Positions 48,660 through 58,031 of a DNA stretch of 64,000 nt are shown here, piece after piece. Below the pieces are notes generated by a model, which was given only the letters and a program-made list of their open reading frames with translations, did no database searches and was not told where the DNA came from. Location: NCBI RefSeq assembly GCF_026719705.1, contig NZ_JAPPRR010000001.1, forward strand, positions 1,279,255-1,343,254. Reading direction: 5' to 3'. Both the position numbers and the translations under genes were made by a program. Position 1 is the first letter of the stretch; each line of letters starts with the position of its first letter. Origin of the DNA: Pseudokordiimonas caeni (GTDB lineage: Bacteria; Pseudomonadota; Alphaproteobacteria; Sphingomonadales; Kordiimonadaceae).

Positions 48660-51416
48660 ATGAAAGCCGAACTGGAACTCTCGAAATCCGCGAAAGAGCA
48701 AGAACCGGAAGGCGACCGGCGCGCTGAAAGGCGTCCGCTTTCGCGCCGTTACTGGCCGGTGGTCGGCGCCACGTTTGTCTCGCTACTGTGGATCGGGGCC
48801 TGCGCTTATCTCGGGGTATCCGGCCAGCTTGGCACATTCGACTCGCTGACTGTTGCGACCATCGCGTCCTACCTTGCCGGTGCCATCACGCCGCTCGCGC
48901 TGATCTGGCTCATTGCCCTCGCCTTCCAGCGTACCGACCCGCTCATTGAGCACCGGCTGGATATGTCCCGAACACTCGATCAGGCATTGGCCCCCGTTGA
49001 AATGGCGGAACGGCGACTGGTTGAACTGAACCAGAAGCTGAAGAAGGAACTTTCCAGCATCGATGCTGTCGCCGATCTGGCCGCCGACCGGCTGGGGCAT
49101 CTTGAAGGCCGGTTCCAGGAGCAGATCGCAGCAATCTTTTCAGCGACTGCAGATGCCGAAGCCCGCACCGTTTCAATCCGCGATTCCCTGACCCGCGAAC
49201 GCGCCGAGATCAACACACTGACTGCCGCCCTCGAAGACAGGCTCGCGGCCCTTGAAAGCCGCGTTTCGGACATGGGCACAAAGATCGGTGCGGCCACCGA
49301 CGACACCCGCGCCGTCATCGCCGAAAGCGAGGCCTCGGTAACCCGCAGCCTTGGTGCCCTTGGCGGCGCTGGCGAAGCCTTTGAGGCACGCCTCGCCCGC
49401 GTGCAGCAGGATATCGAGACACAGGCCGACCGGATTGCAAACGATGCCGCCTCCATTGAAGGTCGGCTGGATGCCGTTACCGGCAATCTCGGCGATCATA
49501 TGGTCCGGCTGGACGACACACTCGGCACCATCGAAGGTCGGGCAAACGATATCGGCGGCCGCATGTCCGATCAGGCAACCGCCCTGCGCGACCTTGCCTG
49601 CGAAGCCGCCTCCGAATCGGAACGAATCGAATCGACGCTCAAGGCGCATGTCGAGGAAGTGCAGCGCACCGCCGAAGCCGCCCTGGCCCGTACCAGCGAA
49701 ATCGGTGCCGAATATTCAGCCCACGCCACATCCATGTCCGCGCATATCGTGGAGACCGTGGAACGTGCGCGTGGCATGCTTGATGAAGCGAACAAGGCGC
49801 TTGATGCCCACTGCCAGGAAGCGCTCGCCACCAGTGCCGAGCTTCATGCCCGCACCATGGCACAGACCGAAGCGACAAGCGAAGCCGTGCGCACCAGCAG
49901 TGCCGAGCTTGACCGGCTTCTGGATGAAGGCCTCGCCCGTGCCCGCGCAACACTTGAAGAAACCGCAGCCGGCATCACCGAACAAAGCCGCATGGCCGTG
50001 GCAGCCGCCGAGGAGACCGCCGCGCGCACGCTGCAGCATATCCGCCAGATGCGCGCGAACGTCGAGGACCAGATGGCCGAGCTTGCCTCCACGGGTGCTG
50101 CAGCAGGCCGGGCGCTTGGCGAAGTGGTGGAAGAGATCGGCGACCAGTCGAAAACACTTGTTGAAAACGCCCGAGCCACCGGCGAAAGCCTCTCGGAAGT
50201 GCATGCGGGCATGAGCGAACAGAGCGAGGCGCTTGCCGCCGCCCTCAATGACACCCGCCAGAAACTGGTGCGACTGGAGGCCGACCTGCTCGCACAGCGC
50301 GACACCCTCGCCACCGTATCCGACGAAGCCGCAGCGCGCGTGATCGACGCCACCGAACGCTTCGCCAGCCGCAGCGAAGCCCTGCGCGAAGCCGCCCAGG
50401 ATATCCGCGCCGACCTTGTCGCGCAGGCCGATGACATGGGCAAGGCAACCGAGCATCTGGGCAGCCTTGGCACCGCCACGCACAACAAGCTGATGGAAGC
50501 CGCCGAAGCGCTCGGCACCGAGGCGAACAGCATCCGTAACGAACTGGCGCAGTCGAGCAAGGCGCTGGGCACTGCTGCAACCGCCTTCTCGGGTGAACGC
50601 GCCCGTATCCGCGAGGAAGTCGAGGGCATTGTCGCGCGCATCAACGATGCCTCCGGCCAGCTTGGCCGCGAGGCCGGACGTCTGGTTGAAGACACCGACG
50701 CCATGACAAGCCGGATCGAGGAAGCAGGCCAGACGCTGAAGGACGAAAGCGAAACCGCGCGCCTGCGCCTCCGCGATGCGGTTGAGGATACGAACCGCGA
50801 ACTGACCGCCAGCATCGAGGAAATTGGCCGCCACGCCAGCGAAAAGATCACCTATCTGCAATCCGACATGCAGGCGACACTCGCCAAGGTGCTGGACGAC
50901 TATCAGGCAACCGCCACGCAGGCCGAGAAGGAAAGCGCCCTTCTCGCCATGCGCATGGGCCGGGAAGCCGAGAAGATGGCGAAGATCGCCGCCGAATTCG
51001 GTGCCAAGACTGCCGAGATCGACAGCCGTATCGGCGAGGCCACCAAGAACGAATTCGCCCGAACCGCCCAGCTCCTTATCGAAAGCCTGCAGTCGCTGTC
51101 GATCGATATCCACAAGGCGCTGGCCCATGACGTGCCGGACGATGTTTGGGAGGCTTATCTGGGCGGCGACCGGTCCATCTTCATGCGCCGCACCATCAAG
51201 ATGGGGGACCGCGCTGCGCGGAGCGCCATTGCCGACCGTTTCGCCAAGGACCGCGAGTTCAAGGAAGCCGTCTCGCGCTTCTGCCGCGATTTCGAAAGCC
51301 TGATGGAACGCGTGATGCCGGGCGACCGTGGCAGCGCCATGTCGGTGTCGCTGATCTCGTCCGAGATGGGCAGGCTTTATCTCCTCCTCGGCCAGTCGCT
51401 CAAGAAGTTCGGTTGA
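48660..51416 (+). CDS. Membrane-anchored long coiled-coil protein
   Basis: A 918-residue protein. After a charged 30-residue start, two membrane helices (about 33-90: VVGATFVSLLWIGACAYL and ASYLAGAITPLALIWLIALAF) anchor it. Some 680 residues of Ala/Glu/Arg-rich heptad sequence follow, then a conserved 150-residue C-terminal block (SIDIHKALAHDVPDDVWEAYLGGDRSIFMRR). Two helices plus a giant coiled coil is the architecture of Caulobacter TipN, which marks the new pole and places the flagellum; homology is not proven. An earlier ATG at 48552 is possible. Confidence 0.75.
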   Translation: MKAELELSKSAKEQEPEGDRRAERRPLSRRYWPVVGATFVSLLWIGACAYLGVSGQLGTFDSLTVATIASYLAGAITPLALIWLIALAFQRTDPLIEHRLDMSRTLDQALAPVEMAERRLVELNQKLKKELSSIDAVADLAADRLGHLEGRFQEQIAAIFSATADAEARTVSIRDSLTRERAEINTLTAALEDRLAALESRVSDMGTKIGAATDDTRAVIAESEASVTRSLGALGGAGEAFEARLARVQQDIETQADRIANDAASIEGRLDAVTGNLGDHMVRLDDTLGTIEGRANDIGGRMSDQATALRDLACEAASESERIESTLKAHVEEVQRTAEAALARTSEIGAEYSAHATSMSAHIVETVERARGMLDEANKALDAHCQEALATSAELHARTMAQTEATSEAVRTSSAELDRLLDEGLARARATLEETAAGITEQSRMAVAAAEETAARTLQHIRQMRANVEDQMAELASTGAAAGRALGEVVEEIGDQSKTLVENARATGESLSEVHAGMSEQSEALAAALNDTRQKLVRLEADLLAQRDTLATVSDEAAARVIDATERFASRSEALREAAQDIRADLVAQADDMGKATEHLGSLGTATHNKLMEAAEALGTEANSIRNELAQSSKALGTAATAFSGERARIREEVEGIVARINDASGQLGREAGRLVEDTDAMTSRIEEAGQTLKDESETARLRLRDAVEDTNRELTASIEEIGRHASEKITYLQSDMQATLAKVLDDYQATATQAEKESALLAMRMGREAEKMAKIAAEFGAKTAEIDSRIGEATKNEFARTAQLLIESLQSLSIDIHKALAHDVPDDVWEAYLGGDRSIFMRRTIKMGDRAARSAIADRFAKDREFKEAVSRFCRDFESLMERVMPGDRGSAMSVSLISSEMGRLYLLLGQSLKKFG

Positions 51417-51421
51417 CGCCC

Positions 51422-52492
51422 ATGCGCCCTGCCCTTGCTGCTGCCCTGTCGCTCGCCCTGATGCTGCCTGCCTGCGGCAAAGCGCCCGAAACTGCAAAAA
51501 CGGAAGAAGCCGCCCCGGCGCGCCAGATCAGCTGGCGCATGTCCAGCACTTATCCCTCAACGCTCCTCATCCTTGGCACCATGGGCAAAAGGATCACGAG
51601 CGAGGTGGCGGCTGTGTCCGGCGGCGCCATTGATATCCGCTTCTTCGAGCCCGGCGTGCTGGCCCCGCCGTTTGAAACCTTCGATGCCGTCAGCTACGGC
51701 GCCATTGAGGCCGGCTGGTCCACAAGCGGTTACTGGGCCGGAAAGGTGCCGGCGCTGCAGTTGTTCTCCTCCGTTCCCTTCGGGCCTTCGGCGCCTGAGT
51801 ATCTTGCCTGGTTCGACTATGGCGGCGGGCGGCCCTTGTTCGAGAAAATTTACCACCAGCACAATATCCACGGCATCATCTGTGGCATGAGCCCGCCTGA
51901 AGCATCCGGCTGGTTCAAGGATGAAATCCGTACGCTGGATGATTTCAAGGGTAAGAAGATCCGCTTCTTCGGCCTTGGCGGCAAGGTGCTGGAGGAAGTC
52001 GGCGCGTCACCGCAACTGCTGGCGGGCGGCGAGATCTATCAGGCGCTGGAGCTTGGCACCATCGACGGCACCGAATATTCGGTGCCAGCCGTGGACGAGA
52101 AGATGGGCCTTCAGGAAATCGCCCAGCATTATTATTTCCCCGGCTGGCACCAGCAATCCACCTTCTTTGAACTGATCATCAATCTGGACACATGGAACAG
52201 CCTTACAAAGACGGAACAGACCCAGATTGAAGCCGCCTGCTCCGCCAACATCCGCTACGGCCTTTCGGAAGGCGAAGCCCTGCAGGCAGCGGCGCTCAAA
52301 CGCATCGCCGATGCCGGCGTCACCCTGCACACATGGTCGCCCGAAGTGCTCGCCGGTCTGAAGGCTGCATGGGAAAAGGTGGCGGCTGACATGGTGGCAA
52401 ATGACCCTGAATTTGCCGAGGTCTGGGCCTCCATGACCAGTTTCCGCGCTGCCTACAAGGAATGGGCAGATCGCGGCTACCTGAAAGACTGA
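51422..52492 (+). CDS. dctP: TRAP transporter substrate-binding protein (DctP family)
   Basis: A 356-residue extracytoplasmic solute receptor. It starts with a lipoprotein-type signal (LPAC, lipidated C18), so it may be membrane-tethered. Family features include RFFEPGVLAP, FKGKKIRFFGLGGKVLEEVGASP and GEIYQALELGTIDGTEYS, the last being the DctP signature; TFFELIINLDTWN follows. dctQ and dctM come next. The ligand is probably a carboxylate but is not determined. Confidence 0.93.
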   Translation: MRPALAAALSLALMLPACGKAPETAKTEEAAPARQISWRMSSTYPSTLLILGTMGKRITSEVAAVSGGAIDIRFFEPGVLAPPFETFDAVSYGAIEAGWSTSGYWAGKVPALQLFSSVPFGPSAPEYLAWFDYGGGRPLFEKIYHQHNIHGIICGMSPPEASGWFKDEIRTLDDFKGKKIRFFGLGGKVLEEVGASPQLLAGGEIYQALELGTIDGTEYSVPAVDEKMGLQEIAQHYYFPGWHQQSTFFELIINLDTWNSLTKTEQTQIEAACSANIRYGLSEGEALQAAALKRIADAGVTLHTWSPEVLAGLKAAWEKVAADMVANDPEFAEVWASMTSFRAAYKEWADRGYLKD

Positions 52493-52499
52493 CGCGGCC

Positions 52500-53015
52500 A
52501 TGAGGGGGCTTGAACGGCTGGCGGGGGAACTGGAGCGGATCGTCGCCTTCTTCGGACGGAGTGCAGCCTGGCTCCTGCTCGCCCTGATGGGGGTCATCGT
52601 TGCTGACGTGACCCTGCGGCACTGGTTCGTCATCGGATCCACCAAGCTGCAGGAACTGGAATGGCACCTGCACGGGGCCCTGTTCCTGTTAACTATGGCA
52701 TGGGCCTATAGCCGCAACGCCCATGTGCGGATCGAACTCGTCAGCGAGCGGCTTTCCCTGCGGGCGCGTGCGATCATCGAGCTTGCAGGCATCACCTTGC
52801 TGCTGATCCCCTATGTGGCCGCCATCCTGTGGTTCGGCAGCGATTATCTGGCCTACAGCTTCGCCTTCAATGAAGGTTCGGCCTCTGCCACCGGCCTGCC
52901 GTGGCGCTGGATCATCAAGGCAATCCTTGTTTTCGGCTTCGCACTTCTGGGGCTCTCCGCCATCGCCCGCGCCTGCCGCGCTATCCTGACGCTGCGGAAG
53001 GGAGGCGCCGGCTGA
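52500..53015 (+). CDS. dctQ: TRAP transporter small permease (DctQ family)
   Basis: A 171-residue protein with four membrane helices (about 22-45, 60-75, 95-120 and 138-160) and the DctQ motif LQELEWHLHGALFLLTMAW followed by NAHVRIELV. It lies 7 bases after dctP, and its stop overlaps the dctM start (TGATG). Confidence 0.92.
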   Translation: MRGLERLAGELERIVAFFGRSAAWLLLALMGVIVADVTLRHWFVIGSTKLQELEWHLHGALFLLTMAWAYSRNAHVRIELVSERLSLRARAIIELAGITLLLIPYVAAILWFGSDYLAYSFAFNEGSASATGLPWRWIIKAILVFGFALLGLSAIARACRAILTLRKGGAG

Positions 53016-54358
53016 TGGCTGAATATCTCGCCCTTCTGATGTTCGCGGCCCTCGTGCCGCTGTTGTTCACCGGATTCCCGGTTGCCTTCGTGCTTGGCGG
53101 CGTGGGCCTCGCCTTCTGGGGCATCGCAGTGGTGCTGGGCCTTGAGAACGGGCAGAGCTTCTTTCTCGTCGTCTCCCGCATCTTCGGCGGCGTGGTGGAC
53201 AAGCCCCTGCTGGTGGCTGTTCCGATGTTCATCTTCATGGGGCAGATGCTGGAGAAAAGCGGGGTAGCCCGGGATCTTCTGACCATGCTGCAACGCCTGA
53301 CACGGCGCATTCCAGGTGGACTGGCGCTTTCGGTGACGCTTCTCGGCACCATCCTCGCGGCCACCACCGGCATCATCGGGGCAAGTGTGGTGATGATGAC
53401 ACTGCTTGCCTTACCGGTGATGCTGGAACATGGCTACAACCGCCCCCTCGCCACCGGCACGATTGCGGCCTCGGGCACGCTTGGCATCCTCCTGCCGCCC
53501 TCGATCATGCTTGTGGTGATGGCCGATCTTCTGTCGGTCTCCGCCGGCGGCCTGTTCATGGCGGCAGTCGGGCCGGGACTCCTGCTAGCAGCGCTTTACG
53601 CACTTTATATCCTCGTGCGCACCTGGCTCAATCCGTCGCTTGCCCCCTCACTCGGAGACAGCGATGCCGTACCCATCACAGTGGCTGAGGTCACCCGCTG
53701 CCTGCTGCCGCCGCTCGGCCTCATGCTCGCCGTCCTGGGTGCCATCTTCGCAGGATTTGCCACCCCGACTGAAGCCAGCGGCATCGGCGCGTTCGGCGCT
53801 CTGCTCCTTGCCCTGTTTAAAGGCCGTCTTTCCTTCCCCACGCTCAGGGAAGTGGTGGAGGAAACCGCCCTCACCTCTGCCATGCTTTTCGGCCTGTTTG
53901 TCGGCGCCACCGCCTTTTCCTATGTCTTCGCGCTTCTCGAGGGGCATCATCTGATCCTCTCCGCACTAGAAGCCACCGGCGCCGGACCATGGCACTTGAT
54001 TGCCGTTCTGATGCTTGCCGTTTTCTTCCTCGGCTTCTTTTTCGACTGGATCGAGATCACGCTGATCATCCTGCCGGTTTTCGCACCCGTCATCGCAGGG
54101 CTCGATTTCGGCAGCCATGTACCGGCAGGGCTCGTTTCCGTCTGGTTTGCCATCCTGATGGCGGTCAATCTGCAGACAAGCTTCCTGACCCCGCCCTTCG
54201 GCTTCGCGCTTTTCTATCTGAAAGGGGCAGCACCGGCGGGGGTAGCACTCACCGACATCTATCGCGGCATCCTGCCGTTCGTATTGCTACAGATACTGGG
54301 GCTTGGGGCCATCATCCTATGGCCCGAAATCGCACTGTGGCTGGTGCCGGCCCGCTGA
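53015..54358 (+). CDS. dctM: TRAP transporter large permease (DctM family)
   Basis: A 447-residue protein with about twelve membrane helices. Conserved DctM segments are VAVPMFIFMGQML, GTILAATTGIIGASVVMM, ASGTLGILLPPSIMLV and FATPTEASGIGAFGALL. It completes the TRAP operon and uses an ion gradient for uptake. The start is fixed by overlap with dctQ. Confidence 0.94.
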   Translation: MAEYLALLMFAALVPLLFTGFPVAFVLGGVGLAFWGIAVVLGLENGQSFFLVVSRIFGGVVDKPLLVAVPMFIFMGQMLEKSGVARDLLTMLQRLTRRIPGGLALSVTLLGTILAATTGIIGASVVMMTLLALPVMLEHGYNRPLATGTIAASGTLGILLPPSIMLVVMADLLSVSAGGLFMAAVGPGLLLAALYALYILVRTWLNPSLAPSLGDSDAVPITVAEVTRCLLPPLGLMLAVLGAIFAGFATPTEASGIGAFGALLLALFKGRLSFPTLREVVEETALTSAMLFGLFVGATAFSYVFALLEGHHLILSALEATGAGPWHLIAVLMLAVFFLGFFFDWIEITLIILPVFAPVIAGLDFGSHVPAGLVSVWFAILMAVNLQTSFLTPPFGFALFYLKGAAPAGVALTDIYRGILPFVLLQILGLGAIILWPEIALWLVPAR

Positions 54359-54365
54359 AATGAAA

Positions 54366-54387
54366 AAGGCGCCACACCGGGCGCCTT
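54366..54387. terminator. Bidirectional terminator between dctM and the DUF2336 gene
   Basis: AAGGCGC (54366-54372) pairs with GCGCCTT (54381-54387), with additional A on the left side giving a T run on the minus strand. It lies 8 bases after dctM and 25 after the convergent gene. Confidence 0.65.
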
Positions 54388-54411
54388 CCTCAATCGAAAC
54401 AGCATTGCCGA

Positions 54412-55539
54412 TCAGGCGACAGCACCGGTCGGCGATTCGATCTTGTGCAACTTGCCAATCAGGTAATCGAGATTCTCGGTGTCCCAGCTGTCCTCGACAG
54501 CCGTCAGCACGCGCTCGATCATCAATTGCTTGAAACGTTCGCGGTCATCGCCACCGGTGGTGACCATCTCGTCCGCCACCTCGAGCGCAGCGCGCGCAAC
54601 GGGCAGGAACTGGATCGGCATCTTGGCGGCTTCAAACAGACGCTTCAGGCCCATGTCGCCCTTGTCGTGCACAAGTTGATAGGCGTTGGCTGCGGGAATG
54701 CCGACGATGCGGGCAAGGGCGGCCTCGAAGAAGGTAGTGTCGCCCATGAACAGCGCCCGCAGGATAAGGGTCGAGGTCAGGCGCTTGTTCTTGTAAAGCT
54801 GATCGACAAGCTGCAGCACATTCTGCGCCTGCTGGCCGCCTTCAAGAAGCGAAACGGTCGCCTTCTCGCGGCTTTCCAGAAGGAGGTCGCTCGCCATCGA
54901 GGCTGAAATCTCGTGGTGCGACATGATATGTTCGCGCAGCTTTTCGGAAACCAGCGTCACCAGACGCTCGGCCACGCCGATCGGCAGTTCGCCGCGCTGA
55001 GCAAGCGGCGCATTGATCTTTTCGTTCGCACCAAACTTGTCGATCACATGGCCGTAAGTCGCTTCCGAAATCTGGGCGCCTTCGTTGGCAACAAGGGTTG
55101 CCACAACATTCTCGTTGTCAGTGCGGGCCAGTGCGTCAGCAACGGTTGCCGACACAGTGGCACGGCTTGCAACAGCTTTCTGTGCGCCCTCGCCCGACGA
55201 CTGAACAATGGCCAGGAGGTCTTCGTCCGTCAGCACCGACGAGCTTTCGATGAAGGGCAGCGCCACCTCGTCCACATCGCGGGCGAGCGTCGCAGCCACA
55301 TCATGTGGCACATCGGGGTTTTCCTTGAGGCTTTCGGAAAGCGCGGCGCGAACACGCACGGCTGCATCCTTCAGCATCACGCGGAAGATGTCTTCGGCAA
55401 TCGCGCGCTCGCCTTCAGACAGCGCCGACGAACTGAAGGTCGCCGCCACCTTGGCTGCCGCATCGGCACGGTTGTCGGTATTCGGATCCTGCAGAAGCTT
55501 TGCGACATCCGCGCTGGACAAGGTTTTGTTATCTGCCAC
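54412..55539 (-). CDS. DUF2336 family protein
   Basis: A 375-residue all-helical soluble protein with repeated short helices resembling HEAT-type repeats (VRVRAALSESLKENPDVPHDVAATLARDVDEVALPFIE is the diagnostic DUF2336 stretch). The family is almost confined to alphaproteobacteria and its function is not settled. It stands alone, convergent with the TRAP operon. Confidence 0.88.
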   Translation of the reverse strand: MADNKTLSSADVAKLLQDPNTDNRADAAAKVAATFSSSALSEGERAIAEDIFRVMLKDAAVRVRAALSESLKENPDVPHDVAATLARDVDEVALPFIESSSVLTDEDLLAIVQSSGEGAQKAVASRATVSATVADALARTDNENVVATLVANEGAQISEATYGHVIDKFGANEKINAPLAQRGELPIGVAERLVTLVSEKLREHIMSHHEISASMASDLLLESREKATVSLLEGGQQAQNVLQLVDQLYKNKRLTSTLILRALFMGDTTFFEAALARIVGIPAANAYQLVHDKGDMGLKRLFEAAKMPIQFLPVARAALEVADEMVTTGGDDRERFKQLMIERVLTAVEDSWDTENLDYLIGKLHKIESPTGAVA

Positions 55540-55714
55540 CGTGCTTTTCCCGTTCTATCTGCCTGACATATACCGGATAACCGGTCCGTCACCTGCAAGC
55601 TAGGCGAAACTGTTTAACCGGGCGTTAATCGCGGCCCAGCGCAAGGATATCACCCTCTTCCCGGCCGGTCGGCAACTCCTTCATCAAATATGGCAGAAAT
55701 GTGCCATCTTTCCG

Positions 55715-55743
55715 TTGAGCCGCCCGGACATACCGGCTATCGT
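55715..55743 (+). promoter_or_regulatory. Weak candidate promoter for the amino-acid symporter
   Basis: TTGAGC and TATCGT are separated by 17 bases, about 95 bases before the ATG at 55839. No riboswitch-like structure is evident in the 299-base gap (55540-55838). Confidence 0.3.
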
Positions 55744-55838
55744 GCCAGCAATTTTAACCGGACAGCGTATCTGTCCCAAGAACAATCTTCATGGGCACTC
55801 ACAAACTGACGGCTCATGGTACGGGGAAAATCAGACAC

Positions 55839-57401
55839 ATGATCATTCGATTGCTGGCTGCTATTGGCGCCCTTGTGGGCCTGAGCCAAGCGGCTTTCGC
55901 GCAGGAAGCAGCAGAACGAACCTTCTCGCAGACCGTCAATGACGCGATCTCGCCGATTACCGATTTCGTTGCCAACGAGATCATCTTCTTCAAAATCCCG
56001 CTGAGCGCTTTCATCGACGGCGCACCGGACGTTCCCTTCCTCATCGTGTGGCTGCTCTCGGGCGGCATTTTCTTCACCTTCTATATGGGCTTCATCAACT
56101 TTCGCGGTTTTGCCCAGTCGCTCCGGATCGTTTCCGGTCGGTATGACAACCCGGCGGACCCTGGTGAAGTTACCCACTTTCAGGCCCTGACAGCAGCCCT
56201 TTCCGCAACCGTCGGCCTTGGCAACATTGCCGGCGTGGCGCTTGCCATCACGCTTGGCGGGCCCGGTGCCACCTTCTGGATGATCCTTGCCGGCCTCTTC
56301 GGCATGACCAGCAAGTTTGTGGAAGTGACCCTCGGCCACAAATACCGCCAGATCGACGAAAACGGCGTGGTGGCCGGTGGCCCCATGCATTATCTGTCGA
56401 AAGGCCTCGCTGCCCGCAACTGGCCCAAGGCAGGCCGTGTGGTCGCCGTGATTTTCGCCATGATCTGCATCGGCGGCGCCTTCGGTGCCGGCAACATGTT
56501 CCAGGCAAACCAGGCAACCGCCCAGCTTGCGAACGTGGCGGCAGACCTGACCGGCGGCGTGGAAAGCATCTTCTTCGGCCGCCCGTGGATCTTCGGCATC
56601 ATCTATGCGGCAGGCCTCGCGCTTGTGATCGTCGGCGGTATTCGCGGCATTACCCGCGTCACCGAATTTCTGGTACCCATCATGGCGGGGATCTATGTGA
56701 TCGCCGCCCTTTTCATTATCGGCGCCAATATCGAGCATCTGCCGGATGCATTCGTCGCCATCTTCAAAGGTGCCTTCACCGGTGACGGCGTTGCCGGCGG
56801 TATCCTAGGCGTGATGTATATGGGTCTCCGCCGCGCCACCTTCTCGAACGAAGCTGGCCTTGGCACTGCCTCGATCGCCCACGCCGCAGCCAAGACGAAA
56901 GAACCGGTTGCCGAAGGCCTTGTTGCCCTTCTTGAGCCCTTTGTGGATACCGTCATCATCTGCACCATGACCGCACTCGTGATCATCATCACAGACATGC
57001 ACATCCATGGCGCCGGGCTTGACGGGATCGCGCTGACGTCCGCGGCTTTCGACAGCTTCATTGACGGCTTCCGTTATGTACTGACGATCGCTGTGCCGCT
57101 CTTCGCCTTCTCGACCACCATCACCTACTATTACTACGGTGAACGGGCGCTCCACTTCCTGACCGGCGGCAACAAGGGCAACACGGTCCATGTCTACAAG
57201 GTCATGTATCTGGCCGCCATCGTTGTCGGCTCGGCCATGCAGCTGACCGCCGTGATGGATTTTGCCGATGCCATGCTGCTCGCCCTCGGCTTCCCGAACC
57301 TTGTTGGCGTGTTCATCATGCGCCGTGAAGTGAAGGCGATGCTGGCCGACTATCTGGCGCGGCTCAAAGCCGGCGAAATCAAGCCCTTCACAGGGAAATG
57401 A
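55839..57401 (+). CDS. Sodium:alanine/glycine symporter (AGCS family)
   Basis: A 520-residue inner-membrane symporter with about eleven helices and a signal-peptide-like start (LVGLSQAAFAQ). Family sequence is strong: FQALTAALSATVGLGNIAGVALAI, GGPMHYLSKGL, FSNEAGLGTASIAHAAA and VDTVIICTMTALVII. It takes up alanine or glycine with sodium. An in-frame ATG 16 codons upstream lacks a ribosome site. Confidence 0.94.
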   Translation: MIIRLLAAIGALVGLSQAAFAQEAAERTFSQTVNDAISPITDFVANEIIFFKIPLSAFIDGAPDVPFLIVWLLSGGIFFTFYMGFINFRGFAQSLRIVSGRYDNPADPGEVTHFQALTAALSATVGLGNIAGVALAITLGGPGATFWMILAGLFGMTSKFVEVTLGHKYRQIDENGVVAGGPMHYLSKGLAARNWPKAGRVVAVIFAMICIGGAFGAGNMFQANQATAQLANVAADLTGGVESIFFGRPWIFGIIYAAGLALVIVGGIRGITRVTEFLVPIMAGIYVIAALFIIGANIEHLPDAFVAIFKGAFTGDGVAGGILGVMYMGLRRATFSNEAGLGTASIAHAAAKTKEPVAEGLVALLEPFVDTVIICTMTALVIIITDMHIHGAGLDGIALTSAAFDSFIDGFRYVLTIAVPLFAFSTTITYYYYGERALHFLTGGNKGNTVHVYKVMYLAAIVVGSAMQLTAVMDFADAMLLALGFPNLVGVFIMRREVKAMLADYLARLKAGEIKPFTGK

Positions 57402-57406
57402 TCGGA

Positions 57407-57435
57407 CCCCGGCGCGGCAATTCGCCGCGCCGGGG
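57407..57435 (+). terminator. Hairpin after the symporter gene
   Basis: CCCCGGCGCGGC-AATTC-GCCGCGCCGGGG is a 12-bp perfect stem starting 5 bases after the stop, followed only by TTGCG. Confidence 0.65.
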
Positions 57436-57477
57436 TTGCGTCCGGTTCAGCGCCGGTTCATCATGAAAGTTGAAAAT

Positions 57478-57499
57478 GGCGGTCCATGGCCGCCTTTTT
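57478..57499 (+). terminator. Second terminator after the symporter gene
   Basis: GGCGG-TCCATGG-CCGCC is followed by TTTTT, about 80 bases before the cytochrome gene. Confidence 0.7.
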
Positions 57500-57580
57500 C
57501 ATGTTCGGCAGACGGAATTCCGCCAGCCATCCGCCAGACCGCCCCCAGTGCGGGGCAAATGACTTCAAGGATTTGATCCC

Positions 57581-57970
57581 ATGCTGAAATCCCTCATCAA
57601 TGCGACTGTCGCCACCCTTATTGCCGCCTCGGCGCTCAGCGCCAGCGCACAAGCCGCAGGTGACCCGGCCAAGGGCAAGATGATTTTCAACCGTTGCAAG
57701 GCCTGCCACACGCTGACCGCAGCCGAACGCCTGAAGATGGGCCCGTCGCTTGCCGGCGTTTTCGGCCGCAAGGCAGGCACCTCGGAAGGCTATAAATATT
57801 CGCCGGCCATGGCCGAAGCCGATGTTGTTTGGAGCGCTGATACGCTCGACCAGTATCTGACTGACCCCAAGGGCTTCATCCCCAAGAACAAGATGATCTT
57901 CCCCGGCCTGAAGAAAGAACAGGACCGCGCGGACGTGATCGCCTATCTCGAACAGGCGACAAAAGAATAA
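57581..57970 (+). CDS. Class I c-type cytochrome
   Basis: A 129-residue periplasmic electron carrier with signal peptide (about 1-26, ending AQAA), the haem site CKACH at residues 39-43 and the axial methionine M105 in KNKMIFPG. Length and the GPSLAGVFGRKAGT segment match cytochrome c2/c-552 types. It probably links the bc1 complex to an oxidase. Confidence 0.93.
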   Translation: MLKSLINATVATLIAASALSASAQAAGDPAKGKMIFNRCKACHTLTAAERLKMGPSLAGVFGRKAGTSEGYKYSPAMAEADVVWSADTLDQYLTDPKGFIPKNKMIFPGLKKEQDRADVIAYLEQATKE

Positions 57971-58031
57971 TAAGCGGTTATAGTCGGCGCGCTAATAAGA
58001 ACCGGCTAACCGTCGATGCGAGGAAAAACAA

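Noticed and set aside
49716-51497. A 593-codon minus-strand open frame opposite the coiled-coil gene
   Set aside because: Long mirror frames are expected opposite Ala/Glu/Arg-rich repeats; the composition is low-complexity His/Gly/Ala and no start or operon context supports it.
55540-55838. Glycine riboswitch upstream of the alanine/glycine symporter
   Set aside because: No tandem aptamer-like structure or conserved core is visible in this gap; only a small TGGCA/TGCCA hairpin and a weak promoter match.
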